A stretch of DNA of 64,000 nucleotides, taken from NCBI RefSeq assembly GCF_003660165.1, contig NZ_CP032828.1, positions 785,779 through 849,778 on the forward strand, given 5' to 3'. Source of the DNA: Sphingomonas paeninsulae. GTDB taxonomy: Bacteria; Pseudomonadota; Alphaproteobacteria; Sphingomonadales; Sphingomonadaceae. A model generated the notes under the pieces. That model was not told where the DNA came from, ran no database searches, and saw only the letters and a program-made list of their open reading frames with translations. How positions within the stretch are numbered: position 1 is the stretch's first letter; every line of letters begins with the position of its first letter. Of the stretch, positions 62,691 to 64,000 are shown piece after piece. The position numbers and the translations under genes were made by a program.

Positions 62691-64000
62691 GTGGATTTCA
62701 CTATCGACCCCGAATTCCAGATTAAACTCAACTGGATGCGTGACTTCGTGAAGAATGAATGCGAGCCAATCGACATTCTCTTCCCGCATCACGGCGACCC
62801 ATATGACACCAAGAATGCCAAGGCGCGCGCGGTGATCGCGCCACTTCAGGAAGCGGTAAAGGCGCAGGGGCTATGGGCCTGTCATCTCGATCCGCACCTC
62901 GGCGGCAAGGGCTATGGGCAACTTAAACTTGCTTATATGAATGAGATTCTGGGCCGATCTTATTGGGCGCCAACGATTTTTGGAACCGCAGCGCCTGATA
63001 CTGGCAATGCTGAAATCCTCGCGATGTTTGGGACCGACGATCAAAAGGCGCGCTATCTCCAGCCTTTGCTCGACGGTACGATCGTTTCGACTTTCTCGAT
63101 GACCGAGCCGCAGGCCGGGGCGGACCCCAAGGAGTTCGTCTGCCGCGCCTATCAAGAGGGCAATGAATGGGTGATCGAGGGCGAAAAATGGTTCTCGTCC
63201 AACGCCCGCTATGCCGCTTTTCTGATCGTAATGGCAGTGACGGATCTCGACGCGCCTGCCCATTCGCGCATGTCTATGCTCGTCGTGCCCACCGATACTC
63301 CGGGGATCGAGATCGTTCGTAACGTCGGCACGATTGGTGACGATCCCGCGCATGACGAAGGCATCCACGGCTATATCCGCTATAACAAGGTGCGCGTGCC
63401 GCTCGACGCGATGCTGGGCGGCCCCGGTGAGGGATTCAAGGTCGCACAGGCACGGCTTGGCGGCGGGCGTGTTCATCACGCGATGCGAACCGTTGGAAAA
63501 TGTCAGCGCGCGTTCGAAATGATGCAGGAACGCGTCGTTTCGCGCCGCACGCAGGGCAAATTGCTTGCCGACCATCAGTTCGTTCAGGGCATGATTGCCG
63601 ATACCGCGATCGAGCTGGAACAATATCGCCTGCTCGTACTGAAAACCGCATGGGTGATCGACAACGAACCACATGGCGCAGCGCGGACGTTGATTGCGAT
63701 GTGCAAGGTTGCGATGGCAAAAATCTATCATGACATTGTTCAGCGCGCGATCCAGATCCACGGCAGCTATGGTGTAACCAACGAAACGCCGCTCGCCGCG
63801 ATGTGGATGGGCCTGCCGAGCCTTGCGCTTGCCGACGGGCCGACCGAAGTTCACAAGGTGCAGGTCGCAAAGGCGTTTACCCGACACGCCAAACCATCGG
63901 TCGGACTGTTTCCGAGCGAGCATATCCCGACACGACGCGATGCGGCGCTGGCTAAATATGCCGATATCCTCGGCGGCGCGTCAGTGCTTGAGGCAGCGGA
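62691..64000 (+). CDS. Acyl-CoA dehydrogenase, LvaC/ACAD11-like (3' end outside the window)
   Basis: The first 436 residues of an acyl-CoA dehydrogenase; the window ends before the stop. VDFTIDPEFQIKLNWMRDFV starts the N-terminal domain; STFSMTEPQAGADPKEF is the FAD/substrate motif; GGRVHHAMRTVGKCQRAFEM the helical region. The active loop reads LADGPTEVHK with Asp382 where ordinary enzymes have Glu, which is a feature of the ACAD11/LvaC group as I recall. GTG start at 62691 with AAGGAG upstream, 23 bp after the kinase. Confidence 0.85.
   Translation, partial: MDFTIDPEFQIKLNWMRDFVKNECEPIDILFPHHGDPYDTKNAKARAVIAPLQEAVKAQGLWACHLDPHLGGKGYGQLKLAYMNEILGRSYWAPTIFGTAAPDTGNAEILAMFGTDDQKARYLQPLLDGTIVSTFSMTEPQAGADPKEFVCRAYQEGNEWVIEGEKWFSSNARYAAFLIVMAVTDLDAPAHSRMSMLVVPTDTPGIEIVRNVGTIGDDPAHDEGIHGYIRYNKVRVPLDAMLGGPGEGFKVAQARLGGGRVHHAMRTVGKCQRAFEMMQERVVSRRTQGKLLADHQFVQGMIADTAIELEQYRLLVLKTAWVIDNEPHGAARTLIAMCKVAMAKIYHDIVQRAIQIHGSYGVTNETPLAAMWMGLPSLALADGPTEVHKVQVAKAFTRHAKPSVGLFPSEHIPTRRDAALAKYADILGGASVLEAA

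Noticed and set aside
62871..63923. 350-residue antisense frame in the last acyl-CoA dehydrogenase
   Set aside because: The sense strand encodes a continuous dehydrogenase running off the window end, so the antisense frame is a shadow.

Overview
The window looks like chromosome (or a large replicon) of an alphaproteobacterium, most likely a sphingomonad. The evidence is GC-rich codon use, two TonB-dependent receptors of the type that sphingomonads place beside catabolic genes, and a dense set of acyl-CoA enzymes with TetR, GntR and MarR regulators. The genus call is an inference from gene content; there is no rRNA or other marker gene, and I see no tRNA or CRISPR array.

Positions 1-4,900 are a scrapyard of mobile and broken genes: an internally deleted IS91-type transposase, one intact nucleotidyltransferase-fold gene (685-1695), an ISNCY-type transposase stub with tandem end repeats, fragments of a thioesterase-like gene, a Gfo/Idh/MocA oxidoreductase and a LysR regulator, and a tyrosine recombinase with several frameshifts. 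A hairpin beside the recombinase (4842-4890) has the layout of a Xer/dif-type core site.

Positions 5,000-31,000 hold catabolic modules interrupted by a drug-efflux operon. In order: TonB receptor; enoyl-CoA hydratase plus dienoyl-CoA-reductase-like SDR; TetR; a leftward SDR/acyl-CoA dehydrogenase pair operon; TetR with a divergent RND tripartite pump (13872-19658); a small protein; a leftward hydratase/quinone reductase/SDR operon divergent from a TetR and another hydratase; two translationally coupled acyl-CoA ligases; a GntR regulator; and a second TonB receptor.

Positions 31,000-64,000 are an almost unbroken acyl-CoA catabolic island. A leftward operon (ligase, hydratase, SDR, amidohydrolase) diverges from a nine-gene, tightly overlapping operon: Ltp2-like thiolase, DUF35, PaaK-like ligase, a degenerate PaaK-like protein, alpha/beta hydrolase, an AMP-ligase homologue without its catalytic lysine, NUDIX, and two acyl-CoA dehydrogenases. 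Further on are a lipocalin-like unknown with a sulfotransferase, a ligase with an ABM protein, an alpha-methylacyl-CoA racemase with a thioesterase and an SDR, an SDR/thioesterase/hydratase/dehydrogenase/TetR run, a thiolase with an amidohydrolase, and a MarR/kinase/acyl-CoA dehydrogenase module like LvaA-LvaC or ACAD11.

Together the genes fit CoA activation, racemisation and beta-oxidation of a methyl-branched or polycyclic carboxylic acid, such as a steroid or isoprenoid side chain. The actual substrate cannot be read from the sequence. A sequence motif, ACC-N6-ACTAGGT or a close variant, occurs in four divergent promoter regions over 23 kb and may mark one regulon. Four otherwise healthy genes each carry a single -1 frameshift, all at or beside short G/C runs, which may be sequencing errors rather than true decay.
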